Made by a program: the position numbers and the translations under genes
Shown: positions 35,915 to 42,917 of the stretch, in pieces
Numbering within the stretch: the first letter of the stretch is position 1
Layout: every line of letters begins with the position of its first letter
DNA from: Prolixibacteraceae bacterium
GTDB lineage: Bacteria > Bacteroidota > Bacteroidia > Bacteroidales > Prolixibacteraceae
Length of the DNA stretch: 42,917 nucleotides
NCBI GenBank assembly: GCA_028282195.1
Contig: JANQII010000029.1
Coordinates: forward strand, 1 to 42,917
Direction of reading: 5' to 3'
The notes under the pieces: model-generated
Seen by the model: only the letters and a program-made list of their open reading frames with translations
The model's database searches: none
What the model was told of the DNA's origin: nothing

Positions 35915-36781
35915 TTATTGACCAAGATAAGATTTTAGAAGCCGGTTCCGATAATTGTTTTTCAACTTTTTAATCGACTTTTCTTTAATCTGGCGGACAC
36001 GTTCACGGGTTAGTCCGAATACATCGCCAATTTCTTCCAAAGTATGCTGGCGGTACCCATTCAACCCAAAGTAATACTTAATAATTTCAGCTTCTCTTTC
36101 TCCCAGAGTAGAAAGTGTTCTTTCAATTTCCCTTCTAAGCGAGTTGTTCATTAAACCTTCTTCAGGACTGGGAGAATCATCATTTAGCATCACATCATAA
36201 AGACTATTCCCATCTTCATCTTTTAATGGTGCGTCCATTGATATATGATGGTTAGAAACTTTCAGGGAATCTTCAACCAGTTCGGGGGTTGTTTCTAATA
36301 TTTTAGCAACTTCTTCCGGGGTTGGTTCCCTCTGGTACTCCTGCTCAAGCTGAGAAAAAGTACGGTTGATTTTATTAATTGATCCGATTTTATTCAAAGG
36401 CAAACGAACAATTCGTGCCTGTTCTGCAAGAGCTTGTAATATAGATTGGCGAATCCACCAAACTGCGTAGGAAATAAATTTAAATCCACGTGTTTCGTCA
36501 AATCTTTGAGCTGCTTTTATTAATCCAAGGTTTCCTTCATTAATTAGATCGGGGAGGCTTAATCCCTGATTTTGGTATTGCTTGGACACTGAAACTACAA
36601 ATCGGAGGTTGGCTTTAATTAATTCTTCTAAAGCCTGTCGGTCATCTTTTCGTATACGCTTGGCAAGCTCAACTTCTTTATCAGCAGTAAGCAAATCTAC
36701 CTTACCGATTTCATGTAAATATTTATCAAGCGATAATGTTTCACGGTTCGTAACCTGCTTTGTAATTTTAAGCTGCCTCAT
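35915..36781 (-). CDS. rpoD: Primary RNA polymerase sigma factor (Bacteroidota type)
   Basis: The 288-residue protein has region 1.2 ([23 protein letters not shown]), region 2 ([18 protein letters not shown] and [13 protein letters not shown]), region 3 ([20 protein letters not shown]) and region 4 with the helix-turn-helix [20 protein letters not shown]. It lacks region 1.1 and the large non-conserved region, as in Bacteroidota primary sigma factors, which are about this length and read TTTG/TAnnTTTG promoters. The start at [21 protein letters not shown] is the family's usual start. Confidence 0.93.
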   Translation of the reverse strand: MRQLKITKQVTNRETLSLDKYLHEIGKVDLLTADKEVELAKRIRKDDRQALEELIKANLRFVVSVSKQYQNQGLSLPDLINEGNLGLIKAAQRFDETRGFKFISYAVWWIRQSILQALAEQARIVRLPLNKIGSINKINRTFSQLEQEYQREPTPEEVAKILETTPELVEDSLKVSNHHISMDAPLKDEDGNSLYDVMLNDDSPSPEEGLMNNSLRREIERTLSTLGEREAEIIKYYFGLNGYRQHTLEEIGDVFGLTRERVRQIKEKSIKKLKNNYRNRLLKSYLGQ

Positions 36782-37163
36782 CCTACCAAATTAAAAATCA
36801 TCAAAAATTGCAAGAAAAAAACAATTAAATACCATAAATGGTTTTCAATATTTTTTTGTGAATATAATTATAAAAGTTTTGAAACCAGAAAAACTAGTGT
36901 GAATTTTAATGAACTTGCCAAAATTCCTCGTAAACCCTCACTTTTAGCATATGAACAAACTTTTTTTGCAATATATTGTTTATTAAAAAGGCAAATTATT
37001 GCAGTTCAAGATATATTTCAGATTTTTTTTTTGGGGATTATATACTTATTCTTTATAATTGCAGAATATTTCGATGTTATAATGTAATTCCATTTATTTC
37101 TGAATCCTTTTTAACATGTTTGTACCTCCGGGAATCCTGGGAATAAAATAATTTTTCTAAACT
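36782..37163. other. Divergent control region between sigma factor and rho
   Basis: 382 AT-rich bases (several runs of 7-9 T). It must hold the promoters of both divergent genes. A near-inverted pair GGTTTTCAA / TTTTGAAACC flanks an AT-rich block around 36840-36886. No gene or structured RNA could be supported. A Rho leader is often autoregulated, but no specific site was identifiable. Confidence 0.4.
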
Positions 37164-38891
37164 ATGTATGATATTATTGAATTAAGCAGAAAGCTTGTTC
37201 CAGAGTTGCGAGAAATAGCTAAAGAGCTTAAAATAAAAAAAGTAGAATCTTACAAGAAGCAAGATTTAATTTATAAGATTTTAGATACACAAGCAATTAT
37301 TGCTTCTGAGAAGAAAGCGGATAGCTCTAAAGAAAAAGTTCAGCGTGGCAAGCAACAAGAGACAGCAGCCGAAAAGAAAAGATTCATATCTCCGCTTGAT
37401 AGAAAAGGCTCGGAGAATGAGCCCAAAGAAAAGAAGCGTAAGCGCACCATGAAAAGTGGTGGCATTTTCGAAAAAGTTTCTTTGCAGGGAGGTAAGAATG
37501 AAACTGAGAAGAAAGAGGAACCAGTCGCTGAAGTTTCTGCTCCTAAACCTAAAGCAAAAGAAAAAGTAAGTTCAGAAAAGGTAAAAGTTGAAAAGAATGT
37601 AGAAAAAGAAACGCCCTCACATCAAGCAAAACAACAACATAGTCAGGGTGAACAAAAAAAGGATTTTCAACAAAAAAGAAAACATCCGAAGTGGGAAAAC
37701 CGCGATCAACATCAAGGGAAGCATAAACAACAAGGAGGAAATGGTTCTGGTGAAAAGGCATATGAGTTTGAGGGTATTATTACGAACTCAGGTGTACTTG
37801 AAATTATGCCTGACGGATACGGTTTTTTAAGATCTTCTGATTATAACTATTTAAATTCGCCAGATGATATTTACGTATCCCAATCTCAAATTAAGCTTTT
37901 TGGTTTAAAAACCGGAGATACAGTTAAAGGTACAATTCGTCCCCCAAAAGAAGGTGAAAAATATTTCCCGTTAATTAAAGTGATTGAAATCAATGGACGA
38001 ACTCCTGATTATATTCGTGACCGGGTTCCTTTCGATCATTTAACACCTCTTTTCCCAAATGAGAAGTTTGACTTGACAGGCAATCCAAAACATGATAATA
38101 TTTCAACCCGGGTGGTAGATTTATTTGCACCGATTGGTAAAGGTCAGCGTGGTTTGATTGTGGCACAGCCAAAAACTGGTAAAACCATGTTGTTGAAAGA
38201 AGTAGCCAACGCAATTGCCATAAATAACCCAGAGGTTTATATGATTGTGCTTTTGATTGATGAACGTCCGGAAGAGGTTACTGATATGGCCCGTAGCGTT
38301 AATGCTGAAGTTATTTCATCGACTTTTGATGAACCTGCAGATCGTCATGTGCGCGTTGCCGGAATGGTGCTTGAAAAAGCTAAACGTTTGGTTGAATGTG
38401 GTCATGATGTTGTAATTCTGTTGGATTCGATTACCCGCTTAGCTCGTGCGTACAACACTGTAGCTCCGGCTTCAGGTAAAGTATTATCCGGAGGTGTTGA
38501 TGCAAATGCGCTGCATAAACCTAAGCGTTTCTTTGGTGCTGCCCGTAATATTGAAGAAGGTGGTTCACTGACTATTCTTTCGACTGCTCTTACTGAGACT
38601 GGTTCGAAAATGGATGAAGTAATCTTCGAAGAATTTAAAGGAACTGGTAACATGGAATTGCAGCTTGACCGTAAATTGTCGAACAAACGAATTTTCCCAG
38701 CCGTGGATATCGTTTCTTCAAGTACGCGTCGTGAAGACTTGTTATTACCCAAAGCAATTATGGACAAAATCTGGATTCTACGTAACTACCTTGGCGATAT
38801 GAATTCAATTGAAGCTATGGACTTTATCAAGTCAAGGTTGATGAAGAGTGGATCAATCGAAGAATTCCTGATTTCAATGAATGACGAATAA
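37164..38891 (+). CDS. rho: Transcription termination factor Rho with extended N-terminal insertion
   Basis: The 575-residue protein is much longer than E. coli Rho (419). It has the Rho N-terminal fold (about 1-45, [27 protein letters not shown]), then a low-complexity Lys/Glu/Gln-rich insertion (about 46-205) and the RNA-binding OB fold (about 208-265, [15 protein letters not shown]). The hexameric ATPase follows, with [18 protein letters not shown] (about 334-351) and [13 protein letters not shown]. Such disordered insertions are typical of Bacteroidota Rho and are thought to aid RNA binding. A classic terminator follows at 38917. Confidence 0.95.
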   Translation: MYDIIELSRKLVPELREIAKELKIKKVESYKKQDLIYKILDTQAIIASEKKADSSKEKVQRGKQQETAAEKKRFISPLDRKGSENEPKEKKRKRTMKSGGIFEKVSLQGGKNETEKKEEPVAEVSAPKPKAKEKVSSEKVKVEKNVEKETPSHQAKQQHSQGEQKKDFQQKRKHPKWENRDQHQGKHKQQGGNGSGEKAYEFEGIITNSGVLEIMPDGYGFLRSSDYNYLNSPDDIYVSQSQIKLFGLKTGDTVKGTIRPPKEGEKYFPLIKVIEINGRTPDYIRDRVPFDHLTPLFPNEKFDLTGNPKHDNISTRVVDLFAPIGKGQRGLIVAQPKTGKTMLLKEVANAIAINNPEVYMIVLLIDERPEEVTDMARSVNAEVISSTFDEPADRHVRVAGMVLEKAKRLVECGHDVVILLDSITRLARAYNTVAPASGKVLSGGVDANALHKPKRFFGAARNIEEGGSLTILSTALTETGSKMDEVIFEEFKGTGNMELQLDRKLSNKRIFPAVDIVSSSTRREDLLLPKAIMDKIWILRNYLGDMNSIEAMDFIKSRLMKSGSIEEFLISMNDE

Positions 38892-38916
38892 CATCCTGTT
38901 TAATTTGTATAAAGCA

Positions 38917-38948
38917 AGCCATCAGTAAATTATCTGATGGCTTTTTTT
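38917..38948 (+). terminator. Rho-independent terminator after rho
   Basis: AGCCATCAG pairs with CTGATGGCT over 9 bp around an 8-base loop, directly followed by seven T. This is the clearest intrinsic terminator in the window, 25 bases after the rho stop. Confidence 0.9.
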
Positions 38949-39079
38949 GGATCACTTAATATTTCTGGGGGATGAATGATTGCTGGACTAGATACCCGGA
39001 TTTTCGGATTGCCGGATAATTAGAATGACCAATCATCAATCAAGGGCCAAGCCTTTCTTAAACCCGTAACTCGAAACCC

Positions 39080-39107
39080 TGGATACCGGATACTGGATAC
39101 TGGATTT
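39080..39107. repeat. 7-bp tandem repeat (TGGATAC) in intergenic DNA
   Basis: Four tandem 7-mers, TGGATAC, CGGATAC, TGGATAC, TGGATTT. Related CCGGAT words stand upstream (38996-39020). The region 38949-39210 has no gene; it separates rho from the hybrid two-component gene and should hold the latter's promoter, which I could not define. Confidence 0.55.
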
Positions 39108-39210
39108 TTTTTGTCTTTTGAAGTTTTAAAACACAGCATAGTACAGGATAGTTCTGGTTGATATTATTATTTTTGGGGTAGAATTGTGTTGTTTGATAAA
39201 AGTCTTGATA

Positions 39211-42200
39211 ATGAGGTTTCTGTGTGGGATTGTATTATTATTATTGATTTCAAATCTGGCATTAGCTGAAAAATTTGAGCTGAAAGTAAATCATTGGATG
39301 GTATCAAATGGTTTGCCGAACAATCAAGTTCTGGGTATTGGTCAGGATGCTGACGGATTTATTTGTATTGAAACTCAATCAGGCTTTTATCGTTTCGATG
39401 GAACAGATGCTTATTTAATAAATAGGCAATATAATACAGAAGAAAAAGATTCAGAGGGGCACATTACGATAAAAGATGGAAATTTAACTGTTGGCGGTGA
39501 TTTGATTACTGGAGTTTTTAATTCATTTATAAAAACTAAAAATGGGACATACTGGGCTTCCTCGGAAGAGGGGCTTGGAATTATAAATACAGAGGAAAAG
39601 AAATTTCAGAAAGCAGGGAAATTACAGGACATGCCTATTTCGGAGTGCAATTATCTTACTGAATCACCTGATGGGAAAATTTGGTTTTCAATGCCATTGA
39701 ATGGTATCGGTTTCTGGGATACTGTCAGCAATCAGCTAATTACCCAAAATAATATAAAGGAGTACCCACATTTCAAAAATGCCTATCCGGTCTTTTTAGA
39801 GTTAATCGACAGGTATATTACCAGTCTCTTTTTTGACCGAACAGGAAACTTATGGATTGGGACAGAAAATGATGGATTGTTTAAAATCTCATTTGAACCT
39901 GAGCGTTTTCAGTTTTTTCGTTATGGCGATATTGAAGGTTCTGGTTTAGTCCATAAAGATATTAGCTTTCCCCTGGCTACAAAAAGCGGGGATATCTGGA
40001 TAAGTACATGGGGAGGTGGTATAAACATTTGGAAAAAGGAAGAGTTGGGGAAAACTGCTCCAAAGTTTGATCGTATTCCTGTTCTTTTAAGCAATGGAAA
40101 ATCAATACCTGAAAGGCGTATATTCCCTTTGCTTGAAGACTCCGAAACAAATATTTGGTTTGGAACATATGGTGGTGGCCTGTACTTTTTGCGAAACTCC
40201 GATAGAGAAAGAAAGATTTACAACTATCAGGTCTTCAATAAAGAAAATGGTCATTTGGGATCTGATACGGTTACATCTGTTACAGAAGGTTTGAATAACG
40301 ATTTGTGGTGTGGTACATACAGTGGAATAACGCATATTGATCAGAATTTACAAACGCGAAGGTATTTTCCTGAATTAACGGATCTTTCTTTTTTTGCTGA
40401 TAAAAGGATATCCATGGTTAAGAAAGCTGTATCCGGTTCATTATGGATAGCAACCAGAAATGAAGTAGTTTACCGGTGGGATTTAAAAACGAACCTGATT
40501 GAGGAATTTGGGGAAGCAAATGGGAACCCCTTAGGTATTGTATTTAATTATGCAAGAATAAATAAGATTGAGTGGTTTGTAGGAAGTAGAGGTGTTTTCT
40601 ATTATGATGAAAGCTCGAATAAGTTTTTTCCGTATAAAAAAAACTCGGCTATAAATGCAGCAGAATCTATATTGGTTGATCATAAGGGGATGCTATGGGT
40701 GGGGACCAACAATGGATTGATAAAAATTGATCCGCATACAAATAACCTGAAATATTTTGATTTGCCAGGAGGCATTATGGGGCGTAATTTTACGCAAGGT
40801 GCATCAAAAGATGACAAAGGCTATTTGTATTTTGGAAGCCGGTTTGGGCTTTATCGTTTTCACCCCGATAACATAGAATATGAACCACCTGTTGCCCCTA
40901 TTGTATTTAAGCAAGTCAACATAACCGGAAAGGAATATTCGGTTGATTCCCTTCAAAATTCAAACAGATGGAAGGTTTCGGGTGATTTTAACGATGGGTA
41001 TCTTAATTTAAGTAACAAGCAAAATACGATTGCTGTTGAATACACCAGCCTGTATTATAATCCGGATAAAGTAGTTGTTTATGAAGTAATGCTTGAGGGG
41101 AATGATGCCGGTTGGGTTGAAACGACAGATATGAACAGAAGCTGGAGTTCCCTTCCTGCAGGTAATTATATCTTTAAAATAAGGGAAAAAGGTAAGGGTA
41201 ATATGAAGCAGTTTCCTTTTGTGGTCCAGCTTCCTTTTTGGCGGAAATCCCAGGCGGTTATTTTCTATATTGTAGTTTTAGGGCTAACCATATTCACTGT
41301 TTACAGACTGCAGTTATCAAGGGTTAGAAAAAGTGAAGAAAAACGACAGAAAGAACGGTATGATCATTTAAGGTTTCGTTTCTTTTTAAATGTTTCCCAT
41401 GAAATTCGTACACCTTTAACTTTAATTAAGGGTGCAATTGATCGCCTGCAGGATAAAAGTAAAGATGAAAAAGAATTAACACGAATAAAACGCAATACGG
41501 ACAGACTGATTACCATTGTCAATGAAGTACTTGACTTTAAAAAGCTGGAAAAAACCAATATCGAGGTTAAAAATCAGTATTTTGATCTTAAGCGCTTTAT
41601 GGAATCGACTGTTGATGCTTTTCGTTTGCGTGAAGATAAATGCAAAGTGAACCTCAAAATACCTTCTTATCCGGTTTGGATTGAAAGTAGTAAGGAATTG
41701 ATTGAAACGATATTGTATAACCTGTTATCGAATGCAATTAAATTCAGTTATGAAGGAGGAAAAGTTGATGTGTCGCTTGCAGTTACAGATGATGCCTGTA
41801 AAATTTCAGTTCAGGATTATGGAGTTGGTATAGCCGAAGAAGAACAAAGCTTGATTTTTGACCGCTTTTATCAGGTTCCTGAGAATAATAACTACGGTGC
41901 AGGTATTGGACTTTCTTTAGTGAAAGAGTTTGCAACACAGTTGAATGGGAAAATACTTCTGGAAAGTGAATTAGGAAAAGGAAGTGTTTTTTGTCTGGTA
42001 CTTCCTTTTGATGCCCAAAAACCTGAAATTGAAAACAGGGATACAGAACCTGAAAATGAGGTAATCCGTAACAAACCTATCTTGTTGGTGGTTGATGACC
42101 AGGATGAAATCAGGTCTTTTATGAAAGAAATTTTTGAAGAAACATTCCATTGTGTCGAAGCAGTTAACGGGCAGCAAGCCTGGGATTTGATTAAGAAGCA

Positions 42201-42822
42201 CCATCCTGAGATTGTGATATCAGATGTAATGATGCCTGTAATGAATGGCTTTGAATTATGCGAACAGTTACGTTCAGACATAGAAACAAGTCATATACCA
42301 TTGGTGCTTCTTACAGCAAAGACGGGTGAAGAAGCTGAAATTAAAGCTGTAAGCTGTAACGCTGATGCTTTTATTTCAAAACCTTTTAGCGAGAAAATAC
42401 TGAAACTTCGGATTGGAAAACTGATTGAGCAAAGACAGTTACTTAAAGAGAAGTATCTGAAGCATCCCGATCAGGATACTAATGGATTGGTGTCAAATAA
42501 GATTGATTCCGGCTTTATGAAAATGCTGGAAGAAAAAATCCGTAAGGAACTCGATAATACGGAGTTCAATGTAGATTCTTTAGCTAAGGCAGTTTCGCTA
42601 AGCCCTTCAGGTTTGTACCGAAAACTAAAATCAATATCAGGCCAAAACCCGGTAGGCTTTATCCGAACATTTAGATTAAAAAATGCAGCCCGGTTGTTGA
42701 GGGAAACCAATTCACCTGTTACAGAGATTGCGGACCTAACAGGTTTTGGTACCCAAAAATATTTTTCACGTTGTTTTAAAGAACAATTTGGAATAAGTCC
42801 GCTTAAATACAGAAATAGCTAA
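39211..42822 (+). CDS. Hybrid two-component system sensor-regulator (HTCS)
   Basis: About 1203 residues from ATG 39211; a TTG at 39184 is in frame but ATG followed by a signal peptide (MRFLCGIVLLLLISNLALA) is better. A periplasmic two-bladed beta-propeller follows (Reg_prop repeats such as LWIGTENDGLFKI, IWFGTYGGGLYFL, LWVGTNNGLIKID; about 20-560), then a Y_Y_Y domain (about 565-665) and one membrane helix (about 680-700). Cytoplasmic domains are a His kinase (FLNVSHEIRTP, His730), an ATPase domain with GAGIGLSLV, a receiver (ISDVMMPVMNG, Asp1005) and an AraC-type helix-turn-helix (about 1110-1200, ending FGISPLKY). HTCS proteins sense oligosaccharides and switch on glycan-use loci; the target is not in the window and may lie downstream. 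Confidence 0.93.
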   Translation: MRFLCGIVLLLLISNLALAEKFELKVNHWMVSNGLPNNQVLGIGQDADGFICIETQSGFYRFDGTDAYLINRQYNTEEKDSEGHITIKDGNLTVGGDLITGVFNSFIKTKNGTYWASSEEGLGIINTEEKKFQKAGKLQDMPISECNYLTESPDGKIWFSMPLNGIGFWDTVSNQLITQNNIKEYPHFKNAYPVFLELIDRYITSLFFDRTGNLWIGTENDGLFKISFEPERFQFFRYGDIEGSGLVHKDISFPLATKSGDIWISTWGGGINIWKKEELGKTAPKFDRIPVLLSNGKSIPERRIFPLLEDSETNIWFGTYGGGLYFLRNSDRERKIYNYQVFNKENGHLGSDTVTSVTEGLNNDLWCGTYSGITHIDQNLQTRRYFPELTDLSFFADKRISMVKKAVSGSLWIATRNEVVYRWDLKTNLIEEFGEANGNPLGIVFNYARINKIEWFVGSRGVFYYDESSNKFFPYKKNSAINAAESILVDHKGMLWVGTNNGLIKIDPHTNNLKYFDLPGGIMGRNFTQGASKDDKGYLYFGSRFGLYRFHPDNIEYEPPVAPIVFKQVNITGKEYSVDSLQNSNRWKVSGDFNDGYLNLSNKQNTIAVEYTSLYYNPDKVVVYEVMLEGNDAGWVETTDMNRSWSSLPAGNYIFKIREKGKGNMKQFPFVVQLPFWRKSQAVIFYIVVLGLTIFTVYRLQLSRVRKSEEKRQKERYDHLRFRFFLNVSHEIRTPLTLIKGAIDRLQDKSKDEKELTRIKRNTDRLITIVNEVLDFKKLEKTNIEVKNQYFDLKRFMESTVDAFRLREDKCKVNLKIPSYPVWIESSKELIETILYNLLSNAIKFSYEGGKVDVSLAVTDDACKISVQDYGVGIAEEEQSLIFDRFYQVPENNNYGAGIGLSLVKEFATQLNGKILLESELGKGSVFCLVLPFDAQKPEIENRDTEPENEVIRNKPILLVVDDQDEIRSFMKEIFEETFHCVEAVNGQQAWDLIKKHHPEIVISDVMMPVMNGFELCEQLRSDIETSHIPLVLLTAKTGEEAEIKAVSCNADAFISKPFSEKILKLRIGKLIEQRQLLKEKYLKHPDQDTNGLVSNKIDSGFMKMLEEKIRKELDNTEFNVDSLAKAVSLSPSGLYRKLKSISGQNPVGFIRTFRLKNAARLLRETNSPVTEIADLTGFGTQKYFSRCFKEQFGISPLKYRNS

Positions 42823-42917
42823 GTAACTGTTAGGAAATTGTTTTTTAGAATTATTATAGCGTATTTTTTGGTTAGGCAAGGCGAATTTGACGCGAATAGC
42901 ACCGCTATTTAAGGAAA
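42823..42917. repeat. Degenerate intergenic repeat at window end
   Basis: The stretch GGCAAGGCGAATTTGACGCG, followed by AATAGCACCGCTATT (a 5-bp stem), resembles the low-complexity sequence at 27498-27560 (ACAAGGCAAAAAATCTGCGC). The similarity is short and uncertain. The window ends inside this intergenic sequence. Confidence 0.3.

Noticed and set aside
39080-39107. CRISPR-like array
   Set aside because: Units are 7-base tandem repeats with no spacers, and no cas genes are in the window.

Overview
This window comes from a member of the Bacteroidota, most likely an anaerobic or facultative Marinilabiliales/Bacteroidales-type organism. The evidence is a primary sigma factor without region 1.1, a Rho with a long Lys/Glu/Gln-rich N-terminal insertion, TonB receptors with an N-terminal carboxypeptidase-like domain, lipoproteins with Cys-Asp-rich N-termini, a one-protein hybrid two-component system, weak ribosome binding sites, and an AT-rich genome with many small palindromic repeats. 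The genus is not resolved.

Layout. (1) 1-1.2 kb: a divergent Rex-family redox sensor, then the 3' remnant of a DUF4374 (XusB-type) gene with its hairpin terminator. (2) 1.2-8.0 kb: a TetR regulator and a tightly packed run of two ABC exporter half-transporters, two SAM methyltransferases and a zinc-type CDF transporter. Related GAACA-N-TGTTC palindromes precede both the regulator and the exporter genes. (3) 8.3-19.5 kb: a complete hmu haem locus: TonB receptor HmuR, hemophore-like lipoprotein HmuY, an extra PepSY membrane protein, the very large chelatase-like HmuS, and HmuT, HmuU and HmuV. (4) 20.1-26.9 kb: a xus-type xenosiderophore locus: TonB receptor, DUF4374 lipoprotein, and a 900-residue PepSY/flavodoxin/FNR reductase. 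(5) 27.6-32.1 kb, minus strand: pflB, pflA and an OFA-family (formate/oxalate type) transporter. A DUF2249/DUF438/hemerythrin/PAS/DUF1858 sensor diverges from it at 32.9 kb. (6) 35.2-38.9 kb: housekeeping genes rpe, the primary sigma factor and rho. (7) 39.2-42.8 kb: a hybrid two-component system at the window edge.

How the genes fit together. Regions 3 and 4 are two parallel iron routes: haem capture and periplasmic iron removal by a membrane-tethered chelatase that may be driven by a proton channel (HmuU/V), and siderophore capture with reduction by an inner-membrane flavoreductase. The PepSY protein translationally coupled to HmuS may give the haem route a related membrane partner. Region 5 is anaerobic pyruvate/formate metabolism, where a Rex-type NADH sensor would make sense.

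Repeats hold the most unexpected signal. Two diverged copies of an ORF-free element of about 286 bp (19468-19754 and 26925-27210, opposite orientation) share terminal inverted repeats, a 39-bp identical core at the same offset and a position-conserved internal hairpin. They bracket the xus locus. A 35-nt perfect palindrome, a 164-bp fold-back sequence, a 34-bp exact dispersed repeat and several strong hairpins occupy the other gaps. I saw no tRNA, rRNA or CRISPR array.
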